Shown: piece after piece, positions 62,580-64,000 of the stretch
Layout of the letters: the number at the start of each line of letters is the position of its first letter
How positions within the stretch are numbered: the first letter of the stretch is position 1
Origin: Neurospora crassa OR74A
Lineage: Eukaryota > Ascomycota > Sordariomycetes > Sordariales > Sordariaceae
NCBI RefSeq assembly: GCF_000182925.2
Contig: NC_026502.1
Span: forward strand, 2,914,001 to 2,978,000
Reading direction: 5' to 3'
Length of the DNA: 64,000 bases
Translations under genes and position numbers: made by a program
The notes under the pieces: generated by a model
The model's database searches: none
Seen by the model: the letters and a program-made list of their open reading frames with translations, nothing else
Told to the model about the DNA's origin: nothing

Positions 62580-63801
62580 TTACAGGGCCTCGCTAAGGAG
62601 CTTGTTCATCTTGGCGATCTTGGAGGAGACGGAAAGGTCGATGGTGCGCTCACCGATCTCGACGACGAGACCACCGATGATGTCGGCGTTGACCTGTTCA
62701 AATTAAAAGAGAGAAGGTAAGTAGTTGTTTTGCCTAATTTCACCAAGCAGCCGGGTCGGGTATAGCTCCAGTTTTGCCGGGTTGGAATGGTGTGAGATAA
62801 ACGCACCTTGTTGGTGACCTTGAGCTTCTTGCCAGAGCCGACGTAGGGGGACTTGGCAACAGCGGACTCGAGGCGGTTGAGGGTCTTGTTGTCGAGGGGC
62901 TATATGGTGGTAGTTCAGCATTTCGTTAGCGCTTCTGTTTCCCATCTCCTTGTGTTTCGGTTCACCCAGGATCCCAATTCCAGCCAGAGCTTCCGCCAAT
63001 GTCCAAGCCCAATTTCATTGTCGTCCTCCTCTTCCTGGTCGTATAAAATCCCCCCATAAGCTCGGCTCCCCTTCCGTCATCGCCCTCGTAGTTTCCCTCC
63101 TCCTTCTGATTCTTCTTTTGCCCACCATCAAACAACGTAACGGAACAAAGCGAGCGTACCTGAGCGCTGGTAACGACCATCTCAACCTCACCGCGGGCGG
63201 CGCTCATGAGCTCGCTGAACTTGGCGACGACACTGGGGAGGAGACCGAGGCGGTTGTTCTCGGCGAGGGTGGCAAGGAAGTTCTTGACGGTCTCGTTGGA
63301 AACACCGACGCTCTTCTGGAGCTCGGCAACGATGGCGCTCTTGTCGGCGGGGGAGAGGGTGGGGGTCTCGAGGATGCTGGCGAGCTTAGGGTCCTTAGCA
63401 AGGAGGTTGCCGAGGCTGCTGATGGCCTTGGCGGTAGGCTCGAGGGCGCTGGTCTTGACGGCGGCCGTGTACTATATCATGTGTAAATGACGCAGGGAAC
63501 TATGTTAGCTCTCTGATATTCTGTCTATCGGTCCATTGCGTTCGGTTGTCGGTTTGGCTGATGTGGGAGAGCTCCAATCGACATAACCCTACGAACACGG
63601 GAGCTCGAGGGTGCTTCAATTGCTTGTGACGTCGGGGTCCGGGGCGCGAGGGCGTACCAGAGCAGTGGCATAGGTGCCGTCGAGACCGAAGAGAGTCACG
63701 GGAGGCTTGACCTTGCTGGAGGCGGCGGCGGCAGCAGCATAGGTGCGGACCTGGGTGTTGAGAACCCGCGCGGGGCGGAGCAGGGCCTGTCGCGACAACA
63801 T
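62580..63801 (-). CDS. atp5: ATP synthase peripheral-stalk subunit OSCP (subunit 5), four exons, 220 aa
   Basis: Minus-strand exons 63,658-63,801, 63,160-63,471, 62,807-62,899 and 62,580-62,693, all in phase 0; introns of 186, 260 and 113 nt. The product opens MLSRQALLRPARVLNTQVRT, an Arg-rich amphipathic mitochondrial presequence, then KPPVTLFGLDGTYATAL. The middle holds ETVKNFLATLAENNRL, a hallmark of the OSCP/delta family, and the end VNADIIGGLVVEIGERTIDLS is the conserved C-terminal signature. Length matches yeast Atp5 (212). OSCP sits on top of F1 and ties it to the peripheral stalk of the mitochondrial F1Fo ATP synthase. The start chosen is the only ATG in frame with the presequence. 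Confidence 0.96.
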
Positions 63802-64000
63802 GATGGGCGTGTGGGATATGCTACGGGTGGACGGGGGACCGCGATGTCGTGAATTCAAGCTCCGGTTCAGTTTTGTCAAGGTAACGGGTGGGTTTGGAGC
63901 CGCTCGGCAAAACCGTGTCTGCCTCAGGCTGCAAATCCTGGAGCTGCGCCGTAATGGTGCCTCTGCCAAGACTCTTTAGCCCGCCAACTGCCCAGAGCTT

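Overview
The window is nuclear DNA of a filamentous ascomycete, most likely a Sordariomycete of the Neurospora/Sordaria/Podospora type. The evidence is: short introns of about 55-200 nt with GTNNGN donors and CTAAC/CTGAC branch sites; proteins that align well with yeast and filamentous-fungal homologues; large gene-poor spacers; and a left end (about 1-7,050) with the footprint of repeat-induced point mutation (RIP), where CpA and TpG are scarce, TpA is dominant and CpG survives. The species cannot be fixed from the sequence alone.

Layout. 1-6,060: fossil Ty3/gypsy chromovirus retrotransposon, followed at about 6,170-6,900 by a decayed piggyBac-like DNA transposon. 7,081-20,123: a gene-poor stretch holding one C2H2 transcription factor (10,750-12,094) with 3.7 kb of gene-free DNA upstream and 8 kb downstream. 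20,124-26,354: the TFIIH helicase XPD/Rad3, a possible small Cys-rich gene and an AT-hook nuclear protein. 26,355-35,529: mostly empty, with one small two-exon Cys-rich gene at 29,288. 35,530-46,806: a housekeeping block made of the Pol II nuclear import/assembly factor Rtp1/TANGO6, a possible 38-residue membrane peptide, Sm protein F, the arginine methyltransferase PRMT5 and the splicing helicase Prp43. 47,848-50,737: a Yat2-type carnitine acetyltransferase. 54,352-54,681: a 330-bp MITE. 55,604-57,561: a membrane-anchored histidine-phosphatase-fold protein with degenerate catalytic motifs. 59,872-61,174: a single-pass receptor-like protein. 62,580-63,801: the ATP synthase OSCP subunit.

How the genes relate. 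XPD and Rtp1 serve RNA polymerase II. SmF, PRMT5 and Prp43 all serve spliceosome or snRNP biology and lie within 7.5 kb; PRMT5 and Prp43 are divergent across about 1 kb. Carnitine acetyltransferase and OSCP belong to acetyl-unit shuttling and oxidative phosphorylation. No biosynthetic cluster, CRISPR array, rRNA or tRNA gene was recognised.

Best leads: the probable pseudophosphatase; the RAD51-interaction-like C-terminus of the AT-hook protein; the 38-residue split-gene peptide; 99 open codons in frame behind the Prp43 stop; the intact-looking TA-flanked MITE; and two small Cys/His proteins. All exon boundaries were worked out by eye from splice signals and reading frame.
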